NCBI GenBank assembly: GCA_037176905.1
Contig: JBBBWG010028311.1
Span: 38,060-102,059 of the forward strand
Origin: Azolla pinnata
Taxonomy: Eukaryota; Streptophyta; Polypodiopsida; Salviniales; Salviniaceae
Direction: 5' to 3'
DNA: 64,000 nt
How positions within the stretch are numbered: the stretch's first letter is position 1; the number at the start of each line of letters is the position of its first letter. The position numbers were made by a program, and so were the translations under genes. The notes beneath the pieces are model-generated. The model made no database searches, was not told where the DNA came from, and was given only the letters and a program-made list of their open reading frames with translations. This document shows positions 25,010 to 37,595 of the stretch, piece by piece.

Positions 25010-26595
25010 ATCAAGGTTGTGTACAATCAATTGCACACGGTGTAATCATCATTTATCATTATTTGTATATGCCAGGAGGATGAATGAGCTCTTCACCGAA
25101 GTTCTTTTTTACCACGCAGTAAAAAAAAAAAGAAAAAGAAGGAAAGCAAGCAACCTGTTGAGTTTGAATGAGGAAGTCTTTTGTTAAGTACTTTGATGAT
25201 GTATATCTTTCTCTCTCTCTCTCTGGTAGCTGCTGTATGAATCCTTTTCGAATTTCGTTTGTAACATGCGATAAAAAGAGGGAAAAAAAAGAGCACTTTG
25301 CGTACAATCATATTAGCTAAGGCGTCTTGTTTTGATAGCTGAGCAATGCAAATGGAACTAACAGAAATTGCTGAAATCCTGTTAGTGATTTTGGGGTAAT
25401 CGCTAGCTAGTAAGAGATCTAATTAAGCAGACGAGGTTTTTTGCACCAAAGTGTTTGTTTGGATATTGTCCAATGTTTGGCAATGTGAATGTTGCCGCTT
25501 TGGATCGATTTTGGAGCTAGAAGTACCACATCTTGGGATCAAAATTTGCGATCGCGAGTATTTGTTGTAGCAAGTGCAATGTTGTGGCTTGAAATGCTGA
25601 TTGGAAGCGCTCTCATGCAGATGATGGTGGTGCCATGGTGAGCTCTCTGTATGGTGTTGGTTGTTGTGCTGGTTTGGTAAATTTGCAGAGATAAGATGCA
25701 CTCCACTTTTGGCTTCGATTTTGGCATCGATTCATCTAAGCTCTGTAGAAAGCAAGTCCATGGACATTGTTAGCTACATATGCTTGTTTTCAATTGCTAT
25801 AGGTTCTTTGCTTCCCCTGTTTTCAACATTTGCAAGGGTCCCTTCCAAGTTCTTACATACATAAGGTTTGGCAATTAATATCTAGATAATAATGTGGCTT
25901 GAAAGCTTTGATTTCATTTGTGTAATTAATCACCTTTTCACGTGTTAGGGGCTGTTCACAAATCTTAAATTCATTTTCTCCTCTTTTCCTGTCGGTAAGT
26001 CTCCTGCATTATTTAGGTTTCGGTCCACATTAAGACAGTGAATACTAGCTCTTAAGGGGTTTAAGTACCATCTCATAATTTGTCGAGTTATGGGTTCTAA
26101 GTTTGTTTCTCATAGTTGATAAGATAAACTCGTCATTTTACTTCTAAACTCTAGTTGTTATTGTCAACCTTCATAATCTGATCTTATGTTAGATGGCTTT
26201 GGTTTATCATCTATGTACTGGGCATGTGGATGCGATAGTTTTAGTTCAGTTAACGATTTTACCGGCTTGACTTACTTTAATAATTCGGTTAAATTTTCTT
26301 ATTACACTTGAATTTGATCTTTTAAGTCGGTTATCAAAGGAGAGGGCACATGTGCCGTGAACTTTCTTATTCGATTAATCAACCTCAATGATAATTTGAT
26401 GATCGATTGTTCATCTCGTGTGTTCCTCTCCTTTTAGCAATATAATTACATGTATTCATTCTGTCATCTCTCTTGCAACATGTATTGACTCAAGACCCAT
26501 CAAATTTCTACGGTTTGGAACGGCAATGGGTTATTTTGCCTAGGGTAGAAATGGCACAAAGTAGTAAGAAGGTGGCGGCGGTGTACCGTTTTAGA
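25010..26595. other. Convergent intergenic space, no gene seen
   Basis: This is the 3' flank of THF1 (+) and of the BK-like channel (-). It contains a CT run (25208-25224) and AT-rich sequence. No conserved frame is recognised. Confidence 0.5.
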
Positions 26596-28827
26596 TCATC
26601 GTAACACGTAGACCAGATCTCCATGCAGCAGGGTCTCAGAGGGCAGCGGGTTCGTGTACACGAAAGGTATACTCGTGCTAGTCCGGTAAAGCCCAAGAGC
26701 AAGCCATTGTTGGTGTCGAAGCATGCCGAGGAGGAGATCTCGGAAGCTCTGCCCTTCATATGCCTCGGGCAATGGCACCTGTTCCAGGCTCGCCCCGATA
26801 ACTTCTTCACCATCTGCCGTCACCACGACTTCGACACTGTCGCTGCATATCAGCTTCTCTGTTATCGTGACGGTGTTCCGATTGAAGAACAAGGAATACC
26901 TAAAGCCACCACACGCAAACAATGTCAAGATACCCAAATCCGGACTCCCCAAAGACTTAGTAGTGTAATTGATTGCCTTCCCAATTTTCTGTTCAGATCG
27001 GTGGAAGCTTTAATCCGCTATAACTAGCAGCAAGTACCGCGATAAACCGTAATTAGTATGCAATAATGGATCATATAATCGATGATGCCGCTTATATTAG
27101 TATACCTGGCATTGTTCCTTACGGCGAGAGGAGTTCACAATACATGAACTAGGACTTGGCTTATCAAGATAGTGACAAAAAGGAAGCTATAGAGATGAGC
27201 ATTTTTTTCTTGTCAAAAACATACCGTAAGGAAGCCAATGTTTCTAACACACTCGGGCTAAGAAACAAATCAACAGGTAATGATCAAAGAGAAGGTAGAG
27301 ATCCTTACAGCAAGAAGGTGAGCGATGCGGAGCAGAAGCCTTTGCCTTCGACAAAGGCTGGCGCATACAGGAATGTGGCGGTGCGGTTGCGCTTGTAGAG
27401 GAACGGATCGAAGCGTTGTGGATTGATCCGGAGCTTCGGCCTCAGGTAGTGGATCTCGGTCTCGCGATGGAGCTCCACGATGATCCGCCCCGGCTGCACG
27501 GGGTGCAGCAGCCTCTCGATGCTGGCGGTGACGAGGACATTGTCCATGTCGATGTCGAGGTCTTCGCCCATGATGCTCTTGTTGTCGCCATCGCTCGTGC
27601 CACCGCTCGGCGAAAGCACCACAACTTTCTCTACCACAGGCAAAGAAGAAGCAAGAGTTTTATGCAGTTGGACATGTTGAGCATGTCCATTGATTCCCAG
27701 AGTAAAGAAAAGAAACGAAAAAAAACACAACGTGCTTCCTATTCTACGGCACCGCTCAATTTGGTTCAGACTTCAGGGTGGTCGAAGGGTTTGGGATTCT
27801 ATGAAGTGTTCTGGTGAAGCTGTTGCTATGCATGCAGACATCGCATCCGAGAATGGGAGTTCCGGATTCTATGAAGTGTTTTGATTAAGTTATTACGAAA
27901 CACTGAGTAAGAAATTAAACGTTGCCGAACAATGGAGTGAGCTAAACTTCATAGAATTCACAGGCCTGGCGCCCAGATGGAAATTCAACCCTCCTAAATG
28001 GCTATTTCCCCTGGTGGGCGTGAAGAGCTAGATAGTTATGATTATATAAAGATGCAAAAGGGTGCATGATACAAACAGATAGTGACAAGGGTCTAGTCCT
28101 GACCACTAGCTCATATATAGAGTATTCTAACACTAAACTCCGCCCGAAAGGCTTTTCTTATGTATAAGGTCGAGGATGTAACCCAATGGGGTGTTCCACT
28201 AATACTACGAAAGGATCGTTGCCTAGAAAAAGAATGAAAGAAAATAGACATTGATCGGATCGGAACCACTAATACTACGAAAGGATCGCTGCCGAGAAAA
28301 AGAATGAAAGAAAATCGACACACATCGGATCGGAAGTAGGAGGGCAAAACCTGCTTGCAGTACACCGGCACGCACGAGATCGATCTCGCATAACGGCGAT
28401 CCCTGGACATGGTAGACCTCATCGAACATGCCGACGCAGCCCCAGTCGGCGATGGTCGGCTTGTGCGGGTGCAAGATGACGATGGGCGGGTTGGTGGGCA
28501 GAGTGGGAACGCGAAGATGCGCCACGAAGCAGAACAGGTTCGCCGGCCATTTCCCTTGTATGCACACCACAACATGGGGCTTGGCCATGTCCACGAGGTC
28601 CAATGTCCTCTCCTCCAGGTTGCGCCCGATGCTCTCGGCCCTCCTCTCGAGGACAGGGTGATCGGGGCGCTCGGGCTTCGAAGGCGGCCATTGCGTGATG
28701 AGATCCACCGCTTCCTGCAACGAGTAAACCTTCTGGCGCGGCCCCTCGCCGCCCTGTGTCGGGTCTTCTTCTTCGCGATCAGGCATTTCTCGGAGCCGAT
28801 TCTTTTCCTGGTTGTTGTTGTTTTTGT

Positions 28828-28906
<79 letters not shown>

Positions 28907-31900
28907 GCTCGATGCACAAACGATCTCTTGCAGCTGCATTTGCAGATCGGCCCGATGCCCGGAGGACATGATCCCAGAGCCTAGCTTCTGGCCCATGAGC
29001 TTCAAGCTTGACGATCTCGACGCCGCAGATTCCTCCTTCTCCTCCTTGCCGCGTCCCCGAGACTCGGCATCTGGAATCTCCGATGCCACCGAGCCATCTG
29101 GAATCTCCGAAGCCGATGATCCCCGTGCCCCTTGGTAAAGCTTCTTGTACCATGCATGCAGGGTGGTCTCCTGCCCGTACCTCGAGACCTGCTCCGCGAT
29201 GTCGAGATCCTCGGCGATCACCAGCCCGATGTCGGTGGCCCGCACTCGGCGCCTGTGGGGGAAGAGTATCACCTCCCTCGTGGCGCTTGCCTCGTCGATG
29301 CAGATGTCGAGGCCGAAGAGGAGGATCCCGAATTTGGTGTAGATGATCTCCACAACCTGTCAGAATGCAATGCTGAACCCTATCAATTCTGCGTGCCCCA
29401 GGCAAAGAAGAAGGTTTGAAATAGATCACAGAAGGTGGCTGATTGCTGTGTTGTATGTGTGATTCTGCAGCAGCAGAAGAAGAAGAAGAAGAAGAAAAAT
29501 GAAGAAGAAGGTTTGACATGGATCAGAGGATGGCTGATTTCTGTGTTTTATGAGTAAAGCAGAAGAATAAGGTTCCAAATGGATCATAGGATGGCTGGTT
29601 TCTGTGTTTGATGTGTGAAGAAGAAGAAGAAGGTTTCAAATGGATCACAGGATGGCTGGTTTCTGTGTCTTATGTGTGAAGAAGAAAAAGAAGAAGAAGG
29701 TTTCAAACGGATCACAGCATGGCTGATTTCTGTATTTTCTGTGTGAAGAAGAAGAAGGTTTCAAATGGATCATAGCATGGCTGGTTTCTGTATTTGAAGA
29801 ACAAGGTTCCAAATGAATCACAGGATGTATGGTTTCTGTGCTCTATGTGTGAAGAAGAAGATGGAGAAGAGGAGGAGGAGGAAGCTTTCAAATGGATCAT
29901 AGCAGTGAAGAAGAAGAAGAAGAAAAAGAATATTTCAAATGGATCATAGCATGGTTGATTTTTGTATTTTATATGTAAAGAAGAAGAAGAAGAAGAAGAA
30001 GGTTTCAGATCTATGGTGGGTTTTTTCACAAATAGAGAGAGCTTCTTTACCTCCACATATGTCAATCCTTGCTCATGGAAGCAGGGGGGTAAGATCACAG
30101 GGTATATCTCATGTTGCTGTCCATGGCAATACTTCTCCATCCACTGACCAGGCATGGGGTTGTGCACCTTCAGCCCTGCCTTGAACAGGTTTATCACAAA
30201 GGTTGAGATGCCTTTCACTTCACAGCTGCCAAAACCAAGCAAGAACACAATCAGAACCTTCTGCAAACTCTAACCCTGCAAAATTCTGCGCCTACCCTGC
30301 TATGGATTTTGGTGGAAAGCAAAAAGGATGTGTTGCCTGGTGCATGCCATTTCTGCAGGCTTCTTTACATCTTTTTGGATTGGAAAGATCCAACCACAAC
30401 AACTGAAGCACATCGGATCGAGGATGGAAATGAAATGATGGAAGAGTGCCCAGGATCGATCGATCGATCGAGCAATCACCTTCGCGCCAGAAGCTGGTAG
30501 CGAATGGCTTCGGGGCAAACGATCTCGATCCCGCCATCCACATCATCCCAGATGGGATTATCTTGATTCTCCGGCTTCAGCATTTCCACGATGAGCCTTA
30601 CCTTGGAGCCACAAAACCTGTGCACCGACAACGTTCGCATGATCTGCGCAGCATCCTCTGCAGCTTGATCCTGAGCTCCAAGACATGTATAATATACATA
30701 CTGCATCAGAATGGCACAGGCGTTCTTTCTGTGGGGCTGCTAGTACTATAAGTAGGGCTCCCAAAACTATGGAAATGCTTTGTTTTGGAGAAGAAAGCCG
30801 AACCTGTGCCAGGTGATCAGCCATCAAGAAGAACGCCGATGCGATGTTAGCACTGACTCTTGCAAGATCTATGTCCTTCAAGGGCGTGCCTTCGATGAAG
30901 TCGACCCGGCCTTTGTACTTCATCAACAAAACTTTCAGCTCAAACCTTCACCCGTGGAAATCCAAACAAAATGGCTAATGTGACAATTCGGTGCAGCTGC
31001 TGGATTGCTCAAATATACAATTTATTTAGGGTTTGGAAATGCTCCTTACGAGGGCTTGAAAGGGGCCATTATGACCGTTTGGAGAGGAAAAGCTCGCATA
31101 TCTACAAAAATAAGGTTGCAGGCCAGGTACAAATTTAGTCACATTTTGAAGATTAATAAGACAATGCAGCAAAAGCATAAAACATTCTGGTGTGTGCAAA
31201 ATTTGGAACGGTTACAAGAGTTTTCTACCTTCAGCATGTGATGGATGGTACACCTCCGAGAGGAAGTCCTCAACAGCTCGATACGACAGATTGCCGCTCA
31301 CGATTATTAAACGAGATCCGACAACTTTTTGCGCAGCATATTTGCCACCATAAGGCCTAAAGAGAGAAATCCATAGACATGTCTTTTTCTTGTTCAGATT
31401 CCCATCAGGCTTTGGAGATTTCTCAAGCCTCCAGGTTTCTGTTTATTCTTTTTACCTTCGGGATGCAAGATCCAGTATCTTGTTTATTTCCAAAGGGATG
31501 TATACCACAGCAGCTACAATGATGAGGATTGTGATACCGCGGCCCCAGTCGGATTTCAAGGTAATATCGCCGTAGCCCACAGTGGCAACCTATCATAGTT
31601 CCGTTAGCAAGATGTAATCAAAGAAATGCTGAGCTTCTCTTGCTATGGCAGTCACACATAGTTAAAATGTTGAGCATCTTCTTTGTCAGCGAGATCTATA
31701 TTCGGAGTTATGGAGATTGTACTGGAAGAAGTGCAACTCCATCTTACCGTGACAATCACAAAGTAAAATGCATCGTAGAAGCTTAGGCAGCCGTAAGGAG
31801 CAGCACAATTTCCATTGTTTGGGGTCGCACGCCACTCAACCCATTGCAACACACCAGCGGCCAGCACAACTGAATGAACATGAAAGAAAGAAAGAAAGAA

Positions 31901-34900
31901 GGAAAGAAATGAGATTCAGGCATTTGTGACCCCCAGATGTTGATATTCTGGATCAATGCACTCCACTAGACTGCCATTCAAGAGATGCATGCATTCAGGC
32001 ATGATTGGCTTTCTTATGAAGCTCAGATTTCAAATAGGAGCTGTGCGACGGACAGCAAAATGGAATGGTTTTCCACATGGCATGTCTAGAATCAAGTGAT
32101 GATTCCCTGAGATGTTCAAGAATCCTATTGATGAAATATCACAAAAATTGGAAGAGTGCACATTATGATTCTCTCAGAGAGAGCTCTTATGAAGAGCACA
32201 TTTTTCATTTTCTCACAAATTCCGAGGCAGTGTGCAATTAGAGTGACGATCTGTTTGCTGACGGCTCCGGCTGGAAGTGCCCAAGATGATAACATTGGAA
32301 CTGCCCTGTCCAAGATAACTATGCTCTTAATTTATTCGCCAATGAGATTTCTGGATATGGTCATTTTACAATTTTTTTTGGAAATGTTACAATTAAACCA
32401 ACCTCAGAACTCGAAATACCAAAAAGACTTGCGGTATCGCAGCATCCTCCATCACTCCGCTGTTATGTACAATGAACGATTCCATGATCTTATTATTTTT
32501 TACCGACACGGTGTTAACCATCGATGTAAGAATGATTCCGATCACCTGAGTATGAAATAGATTGGAAGTGTGCTTATAAAGTCGATGATCCCACTGGGAG
32601 AGAATGCATAGTAGAGCCGCACTGGAGCACTGGTCACAATATTAAAGAGATATAAGGGGAAATCGATAATAGAATTCAATTGGCAGAATGCGATTTCAAA
32701 CGAGCCGACATAGTTTCTGATGTTGAAGCCAATATTTCCACAAACCTGATGAGGCAGTAGGGCCTTCCATAGCATAGATGTTCAGATATAATTGTGTTCA
32801 TGAGCATGCAGTATCACTCAGTGATGTTATTTGCTTTTTAATCAGTCACTCAGAGTTTGCAGATGCTGTTATGGGCAAGCTCAATTTAAACTTATCGACT
32901 TGCCTGTAAAGCTTGATGAGGTAATCTAGTAGAAAGAAGAAGCTGCAGCAGAATTGAACAAGCGTGATCCAATACGGCGTGTTACGTTCATATCTTATGT
33001 AAAAAATGAGGAAACGCAGGGGCAAAGAAAGTGCATTAGAACTGAAGCAAAAACACTGCACTAGAAATAGTGGAAAAAACAAAGTTTCTTCAAATTGTGA
33101 CAGGTAAATGCACATGAAAAAAAAGACTCAGACTCACGTTGTGCGCACGTAGAGCGCCAGTAACAGCAACCCTGCAATGCATTCAAGCTGCAAAAATATG
33201 GCAATAAAAGATTATGTTTCAGCATCTACACTGTAGAGAACATAAGGCTGTATTTTGTATGCTGATCCTCGGCGTTTGGTATACATTACCACCAGTGAGA
33301 TTCTCCTTAAGAAAGGGCCTCGGAGGTTTGTCCTCACTTTGATTGAGAGCGGAACTGTCCCATACAGGAAGGATTCATGATATATCGCTAGCACATCCTA
33401 CGCATACCAGAATAGATTTGAAGGAAAAGATCAGCAGGATTACAAGATCATGAGCAAATGAGAAATGAAAATGCAGTTTCATGCAGTACCCGAAAGCTTA
33501 CTGTTGCAGAAACAAGCCATGGCTTGCACCACAATGGCAGCCAGACAATGTGCGCTCTACGTGCGTGTAATGTGAGTCTCACAAAACGTTTTGTTTGCAT
33601 TGTGTCCAAAAGGAAAAACAGATTGGTAGAATTGATTAAATTCCCTTGGAGCTATGATTTATATGTGACTTAAAATGAGACCTTATGATTTCTGTTCCTA
33701 TACTCGGCAAGTTGTGCAAAATCACTTTTGAATGGCTCTCGGATGCAGCTATTAAGACTTGTTTTCCTTGTGATTCTCAAGAAAACAGAAACTGCCGTGA
33801 TTCCACCATGGCAAAGCCATTGTCGGCCACCATTGTTTTTTTTTTTCTGTTTCCACCTCCGCGAACATGAGTATAGAAACATGATGAGTTGCTGCAGACA
33901 TGCAGGTCATGCCAACGAACGCATAGGTATGTATGCAAGATATGTATACTCTCATGTACAGCCCTCATTGGAGGAGGGGATCCATAGTCAAATGGTGGTT
34001 TTTTTATGGCATAATAACTAAGGGTTGAGTCTTTGTTCTGGACTGAGAAATCCTGCACAATTGGTATAACAGTAGAGATACATAATGTGATCTGGTAGAG
34101 ATAACAGGGTAGATATAACAGGGGCGGGATTCACATGCCAAAACGGTGGTTTCCACCGCATTACTAATGGTGGAATCTTTATTCCGGAATGAGAAATCCT
34201 GCACAATCCTAATTAAGGGTGGAATCTTTGCTCCGGAATGAGAAATCCTGCAGAATCCTAATTAAGGGTGGAATCTTTGTTCCGGACTAAGAAATCCTGC
34301 ACAATCCTAATGAAAGGTGGAATCTTTGTTCCGGAACAAGAAATCCTGCACAATCCTAATGAAAGGTGGAATCTTTGCTCCGGAATGAGAAATCCTGCAC
34401 AATCCTAATTAAGGGTGGAATCTTTGTTCTGGACTAAGAAATCCTGCACAATCGTAGTTAAAGGTGGAATCTTTGTTCCGGAACAAGAAACCCTGCACAA
34501 TCCTAAGTCAAGGTGGACTCTTTGTCCTGGAATCAGAAATCCTGCACAATCCTAATTCAAGGCGGAATCTTTGTCCTGGAATCAGAAATCCTGCACAGTC
34601 GAATCTGGTAGAGAGCAAGCAGTACATACATAACGCGATCTGGTAACCGAGAGGCAGACAGACAGACAAACGAGAAAGAGAAGCGACGAAAGGAATGTGG
34701 AGTAGTAGTAGTAGTAGTACCTTGCTGGCTGCAATCTTTTTGGAAGGCGCAGATGGGACGGGGCGGGGGCAAAGGCAGCGGCGGACGAGCTTGAAGAGGA
34801 AATGTGGCATGAAGTAGGAGGAGAAGCGGGAGAAGCAGCGCTGCCAGTAGGCCGTAGTGCTGCTGCTGCTGCTGGAGGCGGCCATGGATGCTCGAGCATG

Positions 34901-36105
34901 GCCATGGCCATGGCCGGAGGGAGGAGGAGGAGCAGCTTCCGCAGCAGCAACAGTAGTAGCAGATTGTCCAAGGCTGTTGATGGAGGCGAAGCCAGGAGCT
35001 TGTGAAATGTGGTCTGTATCGACCAGATCATCGTCGTCATCGTCGTCGTCGTCATCATCATCATCCTCGTCATCAGATTGCTCGATCGGGAGGTCAACTG
35101 GCTTGCCTGAGCTTCTCCTTCTCCCATCCACCAATCTCGCTGCTGCATTGCTCCCCGGGCGCCTGTCAGACAGTTCCAAACCAACCAAATCACCATCACC
35201 ATCGCCATCGCCATCATCCGCCTTCTTGGCATTTGGAGAAACGATCTTCTGAATCAACAGACCGTGATTGCAGATTACGGTGTCTTGCTTTTTCTGTGTA
35301 TGCGGAACGAAATCAGACACGCATTCATCGATCCATGTCATGTGCGTGAGATTGAACGCAGAAATCTGCCGGATTTCTATCTAGCCTCCAGGTGGCCACT
35401 GAGGAAACGGATCTTGCCGTCAAGATCACAAGAACAAATCGCCATCGCCATCGCCATCATCATCCTCCTTGGCTGTTGGAGAAACAATCTTCTGAATGTT
35501 GCAACAGACCGTTGCTTGCAGATCATGGCGTTTCGCTATTTTCTCTGTATACGGAACGAAATCGCAGTACATGCATCCATCCATGCGTGCGTGAGATGGA
35601 AGTTCAACGCAGAATCTGTCAAATTTTATCTGATCTCAGAGGGCCCATACAGAACGAAATCATTCATACATGCATCCATCGATCCATGTGTGCGTGTGAG
35701 ATTAAACGCAGAATCTGCCAAATTCTGTCTAATCTCAGAGAGCCCCCCCATCTAGACGTCAAATCACAAGAACAAATACCAGAGAGAGAGGGAGAGGGAG
35801 GGAGGGAGAGAATATTCTCTAGGCCCTCTCGCTCTCACACGCATACGCATACGCATACGCATACGCACATCAGATCATCCACCATCACTCGCCATTCCAC
35901 CATGAGCATGATTCCGGAGTAATTACCTGAAGCTTTGCAAGCTCCGGCTGCTAGAGAAGCGCCGCACTGGAGCGTCGTGGGGCGCCGTCGTGCTGCTCCG
36001 AGCTGCCGCGGACGATGATGACGCCTGCGCACTGTCGGAAGAAGAATGCCTCTTCGTAGCATCATTGGTGGTGGTGGTGGGAGCAGTAGTTGCTGAACCA
36101 ACCAT
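26596..36105 (-). CDS. BK/Slo-type Ca2+-activated K+ channel alpha subunit
   Basis: Eighteen exons on the complement, 5' to 3': 36105-35927, 35162-34721, 33397-33290, 33187-33138, 32993-32904, 32629-32546, 32459-32403, 32305-32217, 31869-31748, 31589-31456, 31356-31229, 31101-31050, 30945-30804, 30670-30480, 30225-30051, 29356-28351, 27630-27309, 26899-26596. They sum to 3675 bases (1224 residues), all phases consistent. Residues 1-207 are Ser-, Asp- and Ala-rich and cytosolic. S1 to S6 lie between about 244 and 446. The pore filter is TVGYGD (410-415). RCK1 begins near 465 (RLIIVSGNLSYRAVEDF). RCK2 lies at about 940-1224 (KPHVVVCIQGKW) with an acidic DLDIDMDN cluster and a C-terminus like the Slo TNP...DLVYVL end. 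A poly-Asn tract sits at about 832-863. It should conduct K+ gated by Ca2+ and voltage; few S4 arginines suggest weak voltage sensing. One intron uses a GC donor (after 32904). The exon 1-2 junction is least certain. Confidence 0.9.
28197..28336. repeat. Two-copy 70-bp tandem duplication in a BK-channel intron
   Basis: The phrase cactaatactacgaaaggat starts at 28197 and again at 28267. The following ~60 bases match with few differences, making this a recent duplication. It lies in the intron just 3' (transcript sense) of the RCK2 exon ending at 28351. Confidence 0.9.
28811..28907 (-). repeat. In-frame AAC microsatellite (poly-Asn) in the BK channel
   Basis: A nearly pure GTT run on the + strand reads as Asn codons on the coding strand: about 22 Asn, then Asp, 4 Asn, Lys, 4 Asn. 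It lies in a linker between conserved blocks of the gating ring. Two point changes (Asp and Lys) interrupt an otherwise perfect run. Confidence 0.92.
29404..30010. repeat. Intron-filling ~65-bp tandem array in the BK channel gene
   Basis: About nine copies of a GAA-rich unit: (gaa)n, ggtttcaaatggatca, cagga or tagca, tggctggtttctgtgtttt, atgtgtgaa. The array occupies nearly the whole 694-bp intron between the exons ending at 30051 and beginning at 29356. On the transcript strand the GAA runs become TTC pyrimidine tracts, so the array supplies many candidate polypyrimidine tracts. Confidence 0.85.
34150..34605. repeat. 49-bp tandem array in BK channel intron 2
   Basis: About nine copies of a unit containing gtggaatctttgttccgga, aagaaatcctgcacaatcct and aatt(a/c)aag, with a 49-base period (aattaagggt at 34211 and 34260). 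A decayed outlying copy sits at about 34018-34062. It is inside the 1.3-kb intron between 34720 and 33398. Confidence 0.9.
35180..35770. repeat. Imperfect ~260-bp direct duplication in BK channel intron 1
   Basis: A block containing caccatcgccatcgccatcatc, ttggagaaac(a/g)atcttctgaat, cagaccg, cggaacgaaatc, catccat and aacgcag-aatctg occurs at about 35180-35435 and again at about 35436-35590. A further partial copy of its second half occupies about 35600-35770. It fills most of intron 1 (35163-35926). Confidence 0.7.
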
Positions 36106-36108
36106 GAT

Positions 36109-36235
36109 CGAAGAAGAAGAAGAAGAAGAAGAAGAAGAAGAAGAATGCAGTGACGATGATGATGATGGCGACGACGACGACGATGAGGATGATGAGGATG
36201 ATGAGGATGATGATGATGATGATGATGATGATGGC
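36109..36235. repeat. GAA and GAT trinucleotide runs upstream of the BK channel start
   Basis: A (GAA)n run followed by interrupted GAT/GAC runs lies directly upstream of the minus-strand ATG at 36105, so it reads as TTC and ATC runs in the probable 5' UTR. The coding frame is not affected. Confidence 0.85.
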
Positions 36236-36539
36236 GGAGGAGAAGGAGGAAGCAGAAGCAGGTCCTGGAGCAGAAACGGATTCAGAAGACCAGGAGACCG
36301 CGCAATGGCGGCATGAAGGAGGGGTCTGATTTAATTGGTTTTCTGCGATGGCGCGGGTCTGTTAGGTTCTGTTTGGGAAGGAGAGAGGCAGAAGTGTGGG
36401 CGAAACGAGGAACAGAAGAATCGTCACGATCTGCAGATGCGCGGCGCCACCGCCATCGCCAGGGGCCACCCCTTCTCATCTCACGTGGGAAAGACATACA
36501 GAGAGAACAAGGAAGAAGACGACGAAGAAGACGACGGAA

Positions 36540-37595
36540 ATCAATTAATTTAATTCATTTTAATTCATTTTAATTACTTTTGATTAGTTTAAGTACTTTT
36601 GATTATTTTCATTATTTTCATTATTTTCATTATTTTCATTATTTCAATAAATTTTAATCATTTTAATTTATTTTAAATATTTTAAATAATTTTAATTAAT
36701 TTAATTACTTTTCAATTACTTTTAATTGCTTTTCAATTACTTTTAATTACATCTCAATTACTTTTAATTATTTTAATTACTTTAATTGTTCTAATTCATT
36801 TTAATTGTTTTAATTCCTTTTTAATTGATTCAATTAATTTTAATTGCTTAACTCAATTTAATGGTTTTAATTCATTTTAATTGTTTTAATTCATTTTAAT
36901 TGTTTTAATTCATTTTAATTGTTTAATTCATTTTAATTGTTTAATTCATTTTAATTGTTTAATTCATTTTAATTGTTTAANNNNNNNNNNNNNNNNNNNN
37001 NNNNNNNNNNNNNNNNNNNNNNNNNNNNNNNNNNNNNNNNNNNNNNNNNNNNNNNNNNNNNNNNNNNNNNNNNNNNNNNNAATTCATTTTAATTGTTTAA
37101 TTCATTTTAATTGTTTAATTCATTTTAATTGTTTAATTCATTTTAATTGTTTAATTCATTTTAATTGTTTAATTCATTTTAATTGTTTAATTCATTTTAA
37201 TTGTTTAATTCATTTTAATTGTTTTGATTAATTTTAGCTGTTTTAATTCATCATTTTAATTGTTTTAATTAATTTTAATTGTGTTAATTCATTTTAATTG
37301 TTTTAATTCATTTTAATTGTTTTAATTCGATTTAATTGTTTTAATTCATTTTAATTGTTTTAATTCATTTTAATTGTTTTAATTCATTTTAATTGTTTTA
37401 ATTCATTTTAATTGTTTTTATTCATTTTAATTGTTTTTATTGATTTTAATAGTTTTTATTCATTTTATTGTTTTTATTCATTTTAATTGTTTTCATTCAT
37501 TTTAATTCTTTTAATTCATTTTAATTGTTTTCATTCATTTTAATTGCTTTAATTCATTTTAATTGCTTTAATTCGTTTTAATTGTTTCGTTTACA
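36540..37595. repeat. AT-rich satellite, 18-19-bp unit, interrupted by an assembly gap
   Basis: A head-to-tail array of ttaattcattttaattgtt units. The part around the gap (about 36900-37210) is nearly homogeneous at 18 bp, and both edges decay. The most uniform copies flank the run of Ns, so the real array is probably longer than shown. Confidence 0.95.
36981..37080. other. Assembly gap (100 N)
   Basis: Exactly 100 N within the 18-bp satellite. A round number like this is usually a placeholder for an unknown length. Confidence 0.99.

Noticed and set aside
34150-34605. CRISPR-like regular repeats (also at 44900-45720)
   Set aside because: There are no unique spacers between units. These are eukaryotic head-to-tail minisatellites, one inside an intron.
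26596-36105. CASTOR/POLLUX-type channel
   Set aside because: First considered because of the RCK domains and six-exon-rich layout. The TVGYGD filter, S1-S6 order and Slo-like C-terminus point to a BK-type channel instead.
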